NCBI GenBank assembly: GCA_946902985.2
Contig: OX336397.1
Location: 186,810,813 to 186,874,812, forward strand
DNA from: Meconema thalassinum
Taxonomy: Eukaryota; Arthropoda; Insecta; Orthoptera; Tettigoniidae
Length of the DNA stretch: 64,000 nt
Direction: 5' to 3'
A program made the translations under genes and the position numbers. A model generated the notes under the pieces. That model was not told the origin of the DNA, searched no databases, and worked only from the letters and a program-made list of their open reading frames with translations. Positions 42,901 to 53,888 of this stretch are shown here, piece after piece; within the stretch, counting starts at the first letter, position 1, and each line of letters starts with the position of its first letter.

Positions 42901-44802
42901 GATCGTAAGAGGATTAAACAATAAACTACAAGTCACATATTAGTCGAATTTTGTTTAAAAAAATAAAAATAAGGTCAGCAGGGTTACATTTTTTAATTCG
43001 TGTTTTGCCAATCCAATATTTTGTTGCAATACTCTTTTTAGAGTATATTCATTTAACAGCTGATACTTTTGATACACTTTGTGAGTGATTTGATACTTTT
43101 GAGAAGGATTTCAAGTAATTGAATCTTGTAAGATGGATCATTTATGGTCAGAATTTATTTTGAGGCAGATCATTATTAGATATTTGTGATGTGAGGTAAC
43201 ATAACACATTGGTGTTTGAAGTAAATCTTGAGGATCTTAAGAGAATTTATGCTCTAATTTAAACCAGATCTTTCATTGGATTATGATTACTAAGGTAATT
43301 TTCATATTGTTTAAGAAGTTGTCTAGATATGACGAGATTAATTACAGTTCTTGTAGATTGTGTGCGTTAATCATTTGAAGCCAGTTATATATTTTTGTGG
43401 ATCATGCAACGTGATTATGTGAAGTACTTTTGATAGGTATTTTTGGAGGTTGCCAACTGGAAGTTTGCAATGTTGCCAATGATAATTTTGAGGCAGACAT
43501 GAGGTTGTTGAACCCAGTCTAGCATATTTTTGGAGATTCATGCTGTGCGCTGAATAATTATGGTGTTATATGGAATAATTATGGTATTCAAATATGGTAT
43601 TTGACAAAGTGAGATTAAATGGTGAAGTTTTGGATAGTGAGATCCAACGTGATTTTGTGAAGGCAAAGTATTATTTTGGCATGATAATTAAATACGAGGT
43701 ATAACTTGGAACTGATAAAACTGTAAGACAACGTTCTATAACCTATATTAAACATTTTTTTAGGAAATTAAATAAATAAATAATTTTGATAATCCAAGAT
43801 TTTCTGATAATAATAATTTATTAAATAATAATATGAAGTTTAAACATATTAATGATCTGACCCGATGAATTAAAATTTGAATAAATTGATAAATTAAAAT
43901 TTGAATAAATTGATAAATTAAAATTTGAATAAATCAATGAATTAAATAAATTGATGAATTAAAGGTTGAATAAATTAACTGAACTAAATAAATTAATGGG
44001 TGATTAAGCAGCTGATGAATAACTGAATTAAAGGGTGATAATTAATTAAAGGAATTGATGGATAATAAAATGTAAATGAATTTAAATAAATTTAAATAAG
44101 AGATATGATTTAAATAAATTGATGAATTGCAACTTGAATTAATGAATTAAACAATTTAAATGGATGGATTTAGATAATTTAATTTGAATGAGATAATGAA
44201 ATGAGAGTGTGTGGACGATTGAATAATATAATGAATTGATGAATATAATATTCATTTAAATGATTTGATGGTAATTAATTAATTATTCTGACTTGAATAT
44301 AACGAATATTGGGATGAGAACTAATGTGAGAGATATTTAATTTTGATATGATAATGATGGTGATAAGCAATGAATAGTGAGGGTTTCTTTGATTCACAAC
44401 CAAGCAATAATCAGTGATAGTGTAAATATGGTGTATAAATTAATTGTTAGATTTTTAGGAGCAATTGTTGGGATTTCCAGCATTGATTAGTGCCATTTAA
44501 GCCATAGAAATGAGTTAATATTTGAATATATGTTTTTTTAGGATATTTTGTTTTAGACAGATTCATATTTCTTGACATCCACATTACTGATGTTAAATTA
44601 AAGAAAGGTTAGGTCTCAGGGATCACGAAATGTCAGTGACGCTAAGACATGGTGCTACGGTGGCCCTGAGAACTCAAGCGAACTTAAGTAAATTTTTATG
44701 TTTTATGTGGATGAAAAATACTTTGAAATAGCACAGAGATGGTTCGATTTTGAGGACTATAACAACCTAACGTTTACATTCGACCATACTCTTAGGCAGG
44801 GT
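39975..44802 (+). repeat. 5' LTR, with a 610-bp insertion
   Basis: It matches 48813-53007 with only scattered substitutions, apart from an inserted block at 40611-41220. It contains an (aattaaaatttgaataaattgat)-type minisatellite near 43865-43985 and two tandem copies of an 82-bp unit with gggcctgttgct near 42735-42860. Similarity to the 3' LTR stops at aggcagggt. Confidence 0.88.
40611..41220. mobile_element. Palindrome-bearing insertion in the 5' LTR
   Basis: The 3' LTR lacks this block. TTTTCAGACAC occurs on both sides (40600-40610 and 41221-41231), a target duplication of 9-11 bp. The left end AGTACATTATG and the inverse right end AGTATCATAATG are imperfect inverted repeats. At 40622-40733 a long inverted repeat has gcaacgagcctataatgg on one arm and its near complement on the other, with a smaller inner palindrome. 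Probably a non-autonomous DNA transposon; the class is uncertain. Confidence 0.75.
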
Positions 44803-45481
44803 TTGTGTTTATTTTTCTGTCTGACTATTTAAGTTTAAATAAATTTGGTTTTATCTTAGTGGTGATCTGATGATGGTGTTGTTTTCCCAATCTTTTCCTT
44901 TGTCTTAATTAAGGCTTAACCAGAAAGGATGTGGTTTGCTAGGGGTTCAGTTGATGGCGCCCATTTCTATTTGTTATTATGATTAAATTTAAGCCCGTAA
45001 CGACCCTGGAGATACTTTATCTCGTGTTACCCTCTGCTTTTGTGATATTTCAACTGAATTTTCGACACATTCCTTATTTGATTTCATGTTCATTTAACTC
45101 CACTCTGACCTGGGAAGCCAGGTATGCGATGTAATGGCAGATGGGTCATCGCATACCTCGGATGAACGGGTGCAGAGGAGGGAGAATTGGCTTTTCCCAT
45201 ACGAGGGAATTCGATTTTGTTAATCTATGGGTACACATCAGATTGAGGTTACGAGGGGATTGATCTCTATTTCATTTAATGGTGTTATAAAATTTATTGA
45301 ACTTGGTCAGACAAAATACTTGTATGCCCATTCCAGTGATCATGTTAATCATATTAGTGTTATATCATGTTTAATTATATGTCATTTTTTCTTATACCCA
45401 AGTGTAGTTAGGAATTGATACATTGTGATGTTTTGCTATCCAACGTCTCGGAATTTAAACGTTTAGTTGAAAATTATAGTT
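44803..45481 (+). other. Leader between 5' LTR and gag
   Basis: Non-coding, containing the candidate primer site. Short ORFs here show no family features. Confidence 0.45.
44955..44963 (+). other. Candidate primer binding site
   Basis: TGGCGCCCA matches the start of tRNA-Lys-type primer sites used by many retroelements. It lies 153 bases inside the point where LTR similarity ends, farther than usual, so the assignment is tentative. Confidence 0.35.
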
Positions 45482-48382
45482 ATGTCAGCGGAAGATTTGG
45501 CTAAGGTGTTAGGAGGTTTGCAGAGTAGTATGTCCGGCATTGTGGCAAATATTACTAGAATGGAATCGGAAGTCAACGAACAGATAAATGATTCAGAAGC
45601 TAGGTTACAAGCTAGATGTAAAGAAAATGTAAAAGCTTTACAGACTAGTAATGAAGAAAACTTGAAACCATTACAGGCTAGTAATGAAGGTAATTTGAAA
45701 GATAGTTTAAAGTCATTGGAAGAAAGATTGCAGTCAAATAGTAAAGACAGTTTAAAGTCATTTGAAGAAAGATTACAGTCCACTAGTAAAGCTGAATTGA
45801 AGTTATTGCAGACTAGTAATGAAAATAATTTAAAGTCATTGGAAGAAAGATTGCAGAGTAGTACTGAAATTAATTTGAAAGCTAGTGAGGCTAATTTAAA
45901 AGATAATTTTAAATTGTTAGAAACTAGATTACAAGCTCGTAGTGAAGAACGTAACACAGAGTTGAAAAATAATTTAACGAGTTTGGAAAATAGATTAACG
46001 TTAAAGAATGATGAAATATTAAAAGCTTTACAATCAGATATAAAGGCAGTAGAATTGAAAGGAGAGAAAAATTTGCATATGTTAAGAAAAAACATTCTAG
46101 AGTTAGAAAACAAAGGTGAAGAAAATATTCTTAATTTAAGAACAGATATTATGTCTCTTCAGAAAGATATTAAATCAGATGTATCGAAATTACGATTCGA
46201 CATAGATGGTTTAGTAGCAGATGTAGGCAAAATACAAGAATGGTCTACCGAAGTATCTTTCGAATCCAAGATTAAAGGTTTAGAAATGAATTTAGGTAAT
46301 GAAATTAAAGGTTTGAAATCAGTAATTGGGACAGTCAAAGAGGAAGTCTTTGGAGAGGTTAATTCTAACTTGAAAACCTTAGAAAACCAATTACAGGCAG
46401 ACATTAAGAAAATTGATGATGACATATATCAGAAAGTTAATGAAAACTTAGCATTGTTTAAAAATAGAGTCGGTGCAATAGTGGAAGAACGGTATAGTGA
46501 GGTCGATGCCGAAGCAAAAGAAAAGCGTTCAGGGCTGGAAGAAAAATTAATCCCAGGTATGGCGAATTTGGAAGCGAGATTTACTGAGAATAAGGAAACG
46601 ATGAAATTAGATTCAGCTCAGTTCAGGACAGATGTAGATCAATTAAAGGAACAGGTCGCGTCAGTCAAGACAACATGCGAAGATAAGATAGATAAATTGA
46701 AGAACGATTTGGAAGAGAGTAACAGAACGCAGACTGTTATTTCATTAGACAATTTGGAAACCAAAGTCAAGATAGTGGAAAAGCGAACGGAAGATAGGAT
46801 GACTAAACTGGAGTCTATAATAAATAATTTCACAAGTCAAGACGTAACAACGGGGGATGTATCGATGAATCAAACACCGAGAGGTCGTTATATGAATAGT
46901 CAAGAGGTGAGCGCAGGAGAGGATAGTCAAATGCAACAAAACGTTACTTTTGAAAAGACTAGTTCAACCCCTCAAGGTAATTTGAATCAGAATATAAACA
47001 CGTCTAGTACGAATGAACGATACTCAGGTCCGGTGACCATCATCAGAAATCTTGGTGATAAGCCAAGAAAATTTTCTGGGAATACAGGAGTCACACCAGT
47101 CGAATTTTTGAGAGATATCCGAGATTACATGGCGGAACATCGAGTAGCTAAAGAAAGAGAACTAAGGGTAGTCGAACGCGCCTTAGATGGGCCAGCTTTG
47201 ACGTGGTTTCGCGCATTTAGAAGTAACTTTGCGAACCTGGAACAATTTGCCATAGCATTATTACGACGATTCTGGAGTGCAGAAGATCAGTTAAACGTGA
47301 GAGCAGAAATTTACTCAAAACGTTAATCTACGTCACATCCAACGTATTATGCAAATTATTTTACATCTCAGTTAGCTTAATTGCAATTTTTGATTCCTCC
47401 ATTGCCAGAAGACGAACTGTTACAAGCAATAGCAAGGCAGTTGCCAGTAGAAGTCCAAAGATCACTCATAGCATCGGGAGCGAATACACTTGAACATTAC
47501 GATGATATCCTACGCAGATTGGATTACACGAGCGCTCAGATGACACCTAGGAATTCGAGGAATGAAAATCGGAACACGCAAGAAGTGAATGCGGTAGTTG
47601 TCGATAATTCAGCACAGACAGAACGGAGAGATTCATGGGGGAATAGAAGAAACGAAGAGAATAGAGAAAATATTCATAACGTCCGTGGGAATGACAGATA
47701 TCAAGGACCGTATGAAAGGCCGTATGAACAAGATCCAAGAGATGGTAGATACAGGAACTACAATCAAAATTCCAGATATCAGAAACGGAACGGATACAAT
47801 AACCGATATCGAGGCAGATACAATTGGAATCAGAATCAGCAGTCCAATCAAACCAATAGACATGATAATAATAATAGGAATGATCAGAATGAAAGACGAC
47901 AAGAAAGTCAAGAGAACGGGAGAACAAGGCAAGAGGATAGACAACCTAGTGCACCATCCGAAGAGTTAATTCGAGATGTCAATAGGGCAAGCACGAGTGG
48001 TGCAGAAAAAAACGACAAATTAACGCCGAATCAACATGCTAGTCATTGGGAACCCATCATCATAGTCGAAACATACCAGGTTAAAGATGAAGATTTAATT
48101 GAAGAAGAAGATATAGTCCACCGAGGGAATCGACATGAATTGCCAGTTATTAGTGTGGAAGTCATGGGAAAGGAAATAAAGACATTAGTGGATACGGGGG
48201 CTATGGTGAGCTTGATATCCATAGGCTGCCTGGAAGAATTGAAATTGTCAGGAGATATTACGATGCTGCCAACTGTTGTTAGCAAGATTCAAGGGGTGAT
48301 CCCAGACAAGAGCATAAAATGTAAAAGTCAGGTACTTTGGATATGGGAGTTGGAACCAGATATTTTGAGCAGATGTTCCTAG
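45482..48382 (+). pseudogene. gag-protease ORF with two in-frame stops
   Basis: The frame opens upstream with TTG; the ATG at 45482 gives MSAEDLAKVLGG. Residues of roughly 1-460 are a long heptad-rich coiled coil with repeats of the type LKSLEERLQS. A retroviral-type capsid segment follows (PRKFSGNTGVTPVEFL, then ERALDGPALTWFRAF). TAA codons at 47324-47326 and 47378-47380 interrupt one continuous frame, which goes on with an Asn/Arg-rich, nucleic-acid-binding-like tail without CCHC knuckles and a retropepsin active site (LVDTGAM, about 48187). Near 48340 the protease changes frame. The ORF assembles particles in relatives; this copy is broken. Confidence 0.82.
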
Positions 48383-48525
48383 TTGTGGGTCAACTATATT
48401 TTGATATGATCCTAGGAGTGGATTTCTTAAGTGAGAGTGGCCTGATCATAGATATGCAGAGTAGGCGCATGTACTTGCAGGAAGAAGGTTTCATGAACCA
48501 TTTCAGGAAAATGACGAGGTGCTGA
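48337..48525 (+). pseudogene. Second half of the retropepsin, shifted frame
   Basis: The frame holds YFDMILGVDFLSESG, the flap-to-second-helix region of gypsy-type proteases (ILGxDFL), followed by RRMYLQ. It continues the protease after a frame change, and ends at the pol deletion point. Confidence 0.75.
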
Positions 48526-48710
48526 TCAGGAAGCCAGTCACATCGAATCTTCAACAGAAGATATACCACAAATTTGCGCCATTGTACGCTGGTCCATTCC
48601 GAATTGATGAAGCATACAGAAATAACAGCTATAAGATTGCTAGAATCGACTCAAAGGAAGTTGTTGGAACTTTCAACGCAGCCAGCATTAGGAAGTATCA
48701 TTATGCTTAG
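48519..48710 (+). pseudogene. Integrase C-terminal tip after pol deletion
   Basis: The frame reads IYHKFAPLYAGPFRI, then YKIARIDSKEV and TFNAASIRKYHYA. This is the C-terminal end of gypsy-type integrases (KFxPLYxGPYxI...GxFNxxxLKxYH). It follows within a few codons of the protease, so all of RT, RNase H and the integrase core were removed between about 48500 and 48520. Confidence 0.8.
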
Positions 48711-48787
48711 GAAGAGGATGGTTGCATAGCTATCGTGTACATTATATGTTGTATATAGAGAATGCCTGAGATTTTTTTTAGACTGAT

Positions 48788-48812
48788 AAAAAAGGGAGAT
48801 GTACGGGAGAGA
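48788..48812 (+). other. Polypurine tract before the 3' LTR
   Basis: aaaaaagggaga is a purine run just upstream of the 3' LTR start at 48813, the expected primer for plus-strand synthesis. A gtacgggagagat string lies between the tract and the TGTACCC start. Confidence 0.65.
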
Positions 48813-51800
48813 TGTACCCGATACCTAGTTGAGGCTATCGGCTACGCCAGTTGTGATCGAGCCATAGTTGAGATTTGTGGGCAAGGAGAAAAGATAGCGC
48901 TCAGATCGAGTCAGAAGAATGGTAGGAAATGACGTAGGAGGCCGAGGGAGAAGGAGGCACTACCCCTCAAGCATATGGAATTATGGGAGAAATACTGGAT
49001 AATTATAAAGATTAATATGGAATAAAACCTTATCTAGCCTCAGAAGGGAAGGAAATATCAAGAAATCTTATTGGTAATAACTTGAAGAAAGGCAGACAAC
49101 TCCTTAAGTTATGTTATAACTTTATAGCCGAAATAGTGTGGTCGAGGTTAGAGCTGTGACGTCAGACAGCGGAAGGAAGGGAGAAGTTACGTGGTAGAGA
49201 AGGGCGGGACGGCCGAGCGCAGTGACACCAGCAGAAAGAATTACTCCAGCAGTCAAGCTGAGCGGATCACATCGTGCGATAAGAGAACAGTTAATAAGGC
49301 AGTGCAATACAGAAAGTTACGTGCGGGAGAGAATCGCTAGGCGAGGCCTGCAACGCAGTATTCGGAGTTCGTTGTTGGAGCACACGCTATCCATAAGAGC
49401 AGGTTATACAAGCCGTGAACTTGAGTGAGGAAGCCGGAGTTCAGACACATGTTTTTTCAACATCGCAGTAGTATTCACGTGAAACAGCAATTTTTTTCCA
49501 AGCTTACAATTTACCGAAGAAATACGCAGCATTACGATAGGATTGAGAACATTATTTGAGCTACATTCTCAAAGTATAACAGCACAGCGAAGCAGTATAA
49601 TGAGGCCAGTATTCAACCTCATATTATACAAGGACAGTCAGGCGGAACGTGTCGTGCTGTGGGCGACATTTTATAATCATGCGATGGTCAAGGAGTTGAA
49701 CATTACTCTGACGTTTTGTCAAGCGAGAGATGTTTGGACTTGTGTTTCGACAGTCCAATTGTGCAGTCCAATTACAATTATACACTTCTATTATGGACAT
49801 TTAGATGGACTTGAACTTATTTCAGAGGTATTATGGCATATTTCATGATGCATTTGAACCGAAATATTTAAGGCGACCATGGGGCCATTCCAACATTACT
49901 GCTTTTAGCAAGTGAAAATTTATAAGCGTATGCACTTTGTGAATAGTGGCACGTGCAGCATAATAGTTACATATCATGAACAGTTATGAAATATCTTAGT
50001 TACGAACACAGATACAGGGTGTCTGACAAATCAGTACACTTTCCATGATACTTTATATTTCTACTAGTGAAATTCAGTCGCTGTGGAGACTAACATTATT
50101 ATCGAATGCCAACCGAATAGTTTATGGAATAGTGGCGTGATATATTCGAAGAGTATGGGGTACTCTGTATTTTTAAACTTTTGTGGAAGAGTTTGGACAA
50201 TATCCATGATGGATAATCTTCAGTTCATCATGTCGGGCTAGGCGGATAGAGAGGCGTGATGGCACCTCAGAGCGATGGATTCGGTTCCTGACGAAGAGGA
50301 TAAAAATGACATCAAATTCACTTGGATGGAGTCAAGCGTTAGTTCAGTGGGTGATACAGCGTTTTCGTCAATCTAGCGAGAAATCTGTGACAAACATTTG
50401 GATTACCGGCGATCTTTGAATTATATTAACATCTGGAATATGAAGGTATTGTAAGAGTTATGGCATTACTGATATGATTTTTCATGAACACTGGGCATAC
50501 TTGTATATATTTCTAGTAGGAGTGCTACTATTATTTTTCGACTTGGCTTAAATATTTTTTTGCTCCATTTGCTAAAATATGGTGTTACCATATGATATGG
50601 CAGGCACATTTGTACGACGTTCTCACCGTTGGTTGACTTCATTAGACAGGATGTTGGTCTTTATATTTTTCTGTGAGGATAGTATTTCTTGATTATGGAT
50701 GTTTTTAACGATTGTTTCGAACTCGTGATCTGCAATTGGATAATTTGAATTATTTCATCAGTTCATTGCATACCAGCGAGTATGTATAATTCATCAGTAG
50801 GGATTTTTTTATTGGATTGTTTGGTGATATTAAAATTTTATTCACTCAAGTGAATGCATATCGCTTTTATGTGACAAATAGAGTCTTGTTGATTCCAATC
50901 ATGTACACTCACTCATTAGTCCACGAGATGGGGCCTGTTGCTTTAAGCAATTGTGTGGTGGCACTCACTTGACCTATCGTTTAGGGCATTATCATCATAG
51001 TCTACGAGGCGGGGCCTGTTGCTCTAAGCAATTGCGTGGTGGCACTCACCTTACCTGCCAGTTGAGGGTCTCATTTTATCATCTGAGTGTACTTATGTTC
51101 GTAAGAGGATTAAACAATAAACTACCAGTCTCATATTAGTCGAATTTTGTTAAATAAAATAAATTTAAATGTTAGCAGGGTTACATTTTGTAATTCTTGT
51201 TTTGCCAATCCAATATTTTGTTGCAATAATACTCTTTTGAGAGTATATTCATTTAACAGCTGATACTTTTGATACTCTTTATGAGTGATTTGATACTTTT
51301 GAGAAGGATTTCAAGTAATTGAATCTTGTAAGATGAATCATATATGGATAGAATTTATTTTGAGGCAGATCATTATTAGATATTAGTGGTGTGAGGTAAC
51401 ATAACACATTGGTGTTTTTCTTTGAAGTAAATCTTGAAGATCTTAAGAGAATTTATGCTCTAATTTAAACCAGATCTTTAATTGGATTATGATTACTAAG
51501 GTAATTTACATATTGTTTAAGAAGTTGTCTAGATATGACCATATTAATTACCGTTCTTGTAGATTGTGTGCGTTAATCATTTGAAGCCAGTTATATATTT
51601 TTGTGGATCATGCAACGTGATTATGTGAAGTACTTTTGATAGGTATTTTTGGAGGTTGCCAACTGGAAGTTTGCAATGTTGCCAATGATAATTTTGAGGC
51701 AGACATGAGGTTGTTGAACCCAGTCTAGCATATTTTTGGAGATTCATGCTGTGCGCTGAATAATTATGGTGTTATATGGAATAATTATGGTACTCAAATA

Positions 51801-53007
51801 TGGTATTTGACAAAGTGAGATTAAATGGTGAAGTTTTGGATAGTGAGATCCAACGTGATTTTGTGAAGGCAACGTATTATTTTGGCATGATAATTAAATA
51901 CGAGGTATAACTTGGAACTGATAAAACTGTAAGACAACGTTCTATAACCTATATTAAACAATTTTTTAGGAAATTAAATAAATAAATAATTTTAATAATC
52001 CAAGATTTTCTGATAATAATAATTTATTAAATAATAATATGAAGTTTAAACATATTAATTATCTGACCCGATGAATTAAAATTTGAATAAATTGATAAAT
52101 TAAAATTTGAATAAATTGATAAATTAAAATTTGAATAAATCAATGAATTAAATAAATTGATGAATTAAAGGTTGAATAAATTAACTGAACTAAATAAATT
52201 AATGGGTGATTAAGCAGCTGATGAATAACTGAATTAAAGGGTGATAATTAATTAAAGGAATTGATGAATAATAAAATGTAAATGAATTTAAATAAATTTA
52301 AATAAGAGATATGATTTAAATAAATTGATGAATTGCAACTTGAATTAATGAGTTTAACAATTTAAATGGATGGATTTAGATAATTTAATTTGAATGAGAT
52401 AATGAAATGAGAGTGTGTGGACGATTGAATAATATAATGAATTGATGAATATAATATTCATTTAAATGATTTGATGGTAATTAATTAATTATTCTGACTT
52501 GAATATAACGAATATTGGGATGAGAACTAATGTGAGAGATATTTAATTTTGATATGATAATGATGGTGATAAGCAATGAATAGTGAGGTTTTCTTTGATT
52601 TACAACCAAGCAATAATCAGTGATAGTGTAAATATGGTGTATAAATTAATTGTTAGATTTTTAGGAGCAATTGTTGGGAATTCCAGCATTGATTAGTGCC
52701 ATTTAAGCCATAGAAATGAGTTAATATTTGAATATATGTGTTTTAGGATATTTTGTGTTAGACAGATTCATATTTCTTGACATCCACATTACTGATGTTA
52801 AATTAAAGAAAGGTTAGGTCTCAGGGATCACGAAATGTCAGTGACGCAAAGACGTGCTACGGTGGCCCTGAGAACTCAAGCGAACTTAAGTAAATTTTTA
52901 TATTTTATGTGGTTGAAAAATACTTTGAAATAGCACAGAGATGGTTCGATTTTAAGGACTATAACAACCTAACGTTTACATTCGACCATACTCTTAGGCA
53001 GGGTGCA
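48813..53007 (+). repeat. 3' LTR
   Basis: It begins TGTACCCGATACC and ends GGGTGCA, and matches the 5' LTR apart from scattered substitutions and the 610-bp block. The same AT minisatellite lies near 52073-52200. At about 4.2 kb it is far longer than most insect LTRs. Confidence 0.88.
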
Positions 53008-53170
53008 GTATATTCCTAATAAAGAGCCACAAGCCTTGTTTCATTATAACTTGGCAATAGGAAGAGGTCCAGGCCTTCCGGTAACAGGCAGCTTTCCATC
53101 GCTTAAGTAGACGTTGATTTAGGAAAACGATAAATCCTTAGGGTTTGTACATACATCTATATGTAGCATG
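53008..53170 (+). repeat. 3' part of the target repeat of the LTR element
   Basis: The sequence from cctaataaagagcc to aaatccttagggttt matches 57958-58100 and continues the repeat found at 39750-39974. Confidence 0.7.
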
Positions 53171-53888
53171 CTAGTAAGTAGGGCAGTGAGGCCGGTAAAA
53201 AAAACTCCCCCCGCCACTCCCTCTGTCGTCACATTCTCAGCCATGTAATATTTGATATCTCGCGAACCCATGGTCGGAGTTTGACAAATGAGGTGTCGTA
53301 GGACTCATGGTAAAGCCCCCTTTCCTATGGACAACTTATTTCTACCCTAAAATAAAACCTACCCTACTAGGGGGTGAAATAGTAATCTTTTGGCAAAAGT
53401 CGCTTTCCATTTGCAACATCCATGAAGTCCGATACCAGTATGAAATTAAACTTGTTCCACATGAAAAACATGTATGGTCCTGGATGCCTCTATTATTTAA
53501 CTTTTTTGTTTTTGTTTTTACGCATGCGCAATTGGGATTTTTGTAAGAGGGTGGACTTTCTTAATAATGATTTATTGATAGGTTATTTTTTTTTAAATGA
53601 ACCAAAATATCGAAAAATAATAAGTCATCGGCTTTTTAATATCTCATGAACCAATAAGGCTAGGGACTTGTATGAGGGGTTTTTGGTGTACTCGCATACC
53701 TGCCCTCGACATTCATCGAAGGACAAGCAGTGAACAGAGACAGGTCTTCAAGGCGTTCCGTCACTGCTAGCTATCGAACACCCTGGAGATCAGTCATTCA
53801 GGATTTACCTGTGGCGTGGAAAGGAACCCTACGAAGAGGCCGAGGTCTTGCAAAAAGGAAAGCAAGCATTTATTGGTAAAAATATAAA
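53171..53888. repeat. Repeats related to the 10430-11345 family, inverse orientation
   Basis: The strings atatctcgcgaaccc (about 53253) and aatatctcatgaaccaataagg (about 53637) are the inverse complement of the gagatat landmark with its ggttcg neighbour. The stretch 53690-53880 is unclassified. No gene. Confidence 0.55.

Larger units (their letters stand above)
39975..53007 (+). mobile_element. LTR retrotransposon with giant LTRs and deleted pol
   Basis: Two direct repeats of about 4.2 kb bound an interior of about 4 kb with gag and protease but only the C-terminal tip of integrase. The outer ends are TGTACCC and GGGTGCA, flanked by GTAT (39971-39974 and 53008-53011). A related uninterrupted copy of the target at 57930-57965 supports these borders. 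Reverse transcriptase, RNase H and the integrase core are gone, so it depends on a relative for movement. Confidence 0.85.

Noticed and set aside
45463..46113. 216-codon ORF antisense to gag
   Set aside because: Exact shadow of the coiled-coil repeat of gag; its Leu/Phe-rich composition follows from the opposite strand.
47547..47969. ORFs overlapping the Asn/Arg-rich gag tail on both strands
   Set aside because: Low-complexity shadows of the repeat-like coding DNA.
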